Shown piece by piece: positions 5,256-5,321 of a DNA stretch of 5,321 nucleotides (the first letter of the stretch is position 1; every line of letters begins with the position of its first letter). The translations under genes and the position numbers were made by a program. The stretch comes from Candidatus Methanophagales archaeon (GTDB lineage: Archaea > Halobacteriota > Syntropharchaeia > Alkanophagales > Methanospirareceae), in contig JAGGZZ010000052.1 of assembly GCA_021161765.1 (NCBI GenBank), positions 1-5,321 on the forward strand. The letters are read 5' to 3'. Under the pieces are notes generated by a model that was given only the letters and a program-made list of their open reading frames with translations, was not told the DNA's origin and ran no database searches.

Positions 5256-5321
5256 CGCCGAGGAAGGGATTTGAACCCTTGAGTTTCTTGCGAAACACAG
5301 GCTATCTGTCCGGTTCTGTCC
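5256..5321 (-). tRNA. tRNA-Ser, 3' part only; probably intron-containing, anticodon probably UGA
   Basis: Read on the minus strand, the 3' end shows a T-arm (AAGGG, loop TTCAAAT, CCCTT; 5264–5280). The acceptor 3' strand CCTCGGC follows (5257–5263), then the discriminator G at 5256. No CCA is encoded. Before the T-arm is a long variable arm, GTTTC-GCAA-GAAAC (5283–5296), so this is a class II tRNA. With discriminator G, serine is favoured over leucine. The probable 3' anticodon strand is CCTGT (5297–5301). The bases before it (GACAGATAG) cannot form a normal anticodon loop, since no U33 falls in the right place, and no 5' strand ACAGG is present. A canonical intron at 37/38 explains this. Pairing of CAGA (5305–5308) with 32–35 in a bulge–helix–bulge would imply anticodon UGA. 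The 5' half is outside the window. Confidence 0.8.

Noticed and set aside
4836..5282. Plus-strand open frame across rps13 and into the tRNA
   Set aside because: It overlaps rps13 antisense and extends into the tRNA 3' end. Its composition is that of a shadow frame.

Overview
This window is archaeal. The order uS13–uS4–uS11–RNA polymerase subunit D, all on the minus strand, is the archaeal/eukaryotic-type arrangement. The upstream regions carry TATA-like boxes with purine-rich BRE-like sequence. A type IV prepilin peptidase of the archaeal type and a tRNA-Ser 3' half without an encoded CCA fit the same picture. I would place it in the euryarchaeal/Halobacteriota-like lineages, because it combines a two-component system with a PAS-type membrane kinase. 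The exact taxon cannot be fixed from this sequence.

Layout from left to right. (1) Bases 1–924, minus strand: a two-component pair. A stand-alone receiver-domain response regulator (475–924) is followed 26 nt downstream by a membrane sensor protein (1–448). The sensor runs off the left edge just after the start of a PAS domain; a histidine kinase domain would lie beyond the edge. (2) Bases 925–1106: a divergent AT-rich promoter region. (3) Bases 1107–1991, plus strand: a predicted winged-helix transcriptional regulator with a degenerate phospholipase-D-like/TrmB-like C-terminal domain. (4) Bases 2084–2848, plus strand: an archaeal A24 (FlaK/PibD-like) prepilin peptidase. (5) Bases 2849–2932: a short convergent intergenic region with T-tracts in both directions and a small 9-bp tandem repeat. 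(6) Bases 5179–2933, minus strand: the tight operon rps13–rps4–rps11–rpoD. (7) Bases 5256–5321, minus strand: the 3' part of a tRNA-Ser. Its anticodon-proximal sequence only makes sense if the gene contains an intron.

The operon supplies three 30S proteins and the assembly-platform subunit of RNA polymerase, linking ribosome and polymerase supply. Two of its proteins are unusual. uS4 carries a low-complexity insertion of about 35–40 residues before its S4 RNA-binding domain. RpoD has lost the iron–sulfur (D3) domain present in many archaeal homologues. The left half looks like a signalling and surface-structure module (sensor, receiver, regulator, pilin peptidase), but any functional link among those genes is inference from proximity. 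I found no convincing new defence or mobile system here. The most useful observations are the protein architecture oddities, the likely leaderless promoter of the kinase, the intron-bearing tRNA and the small repeats.
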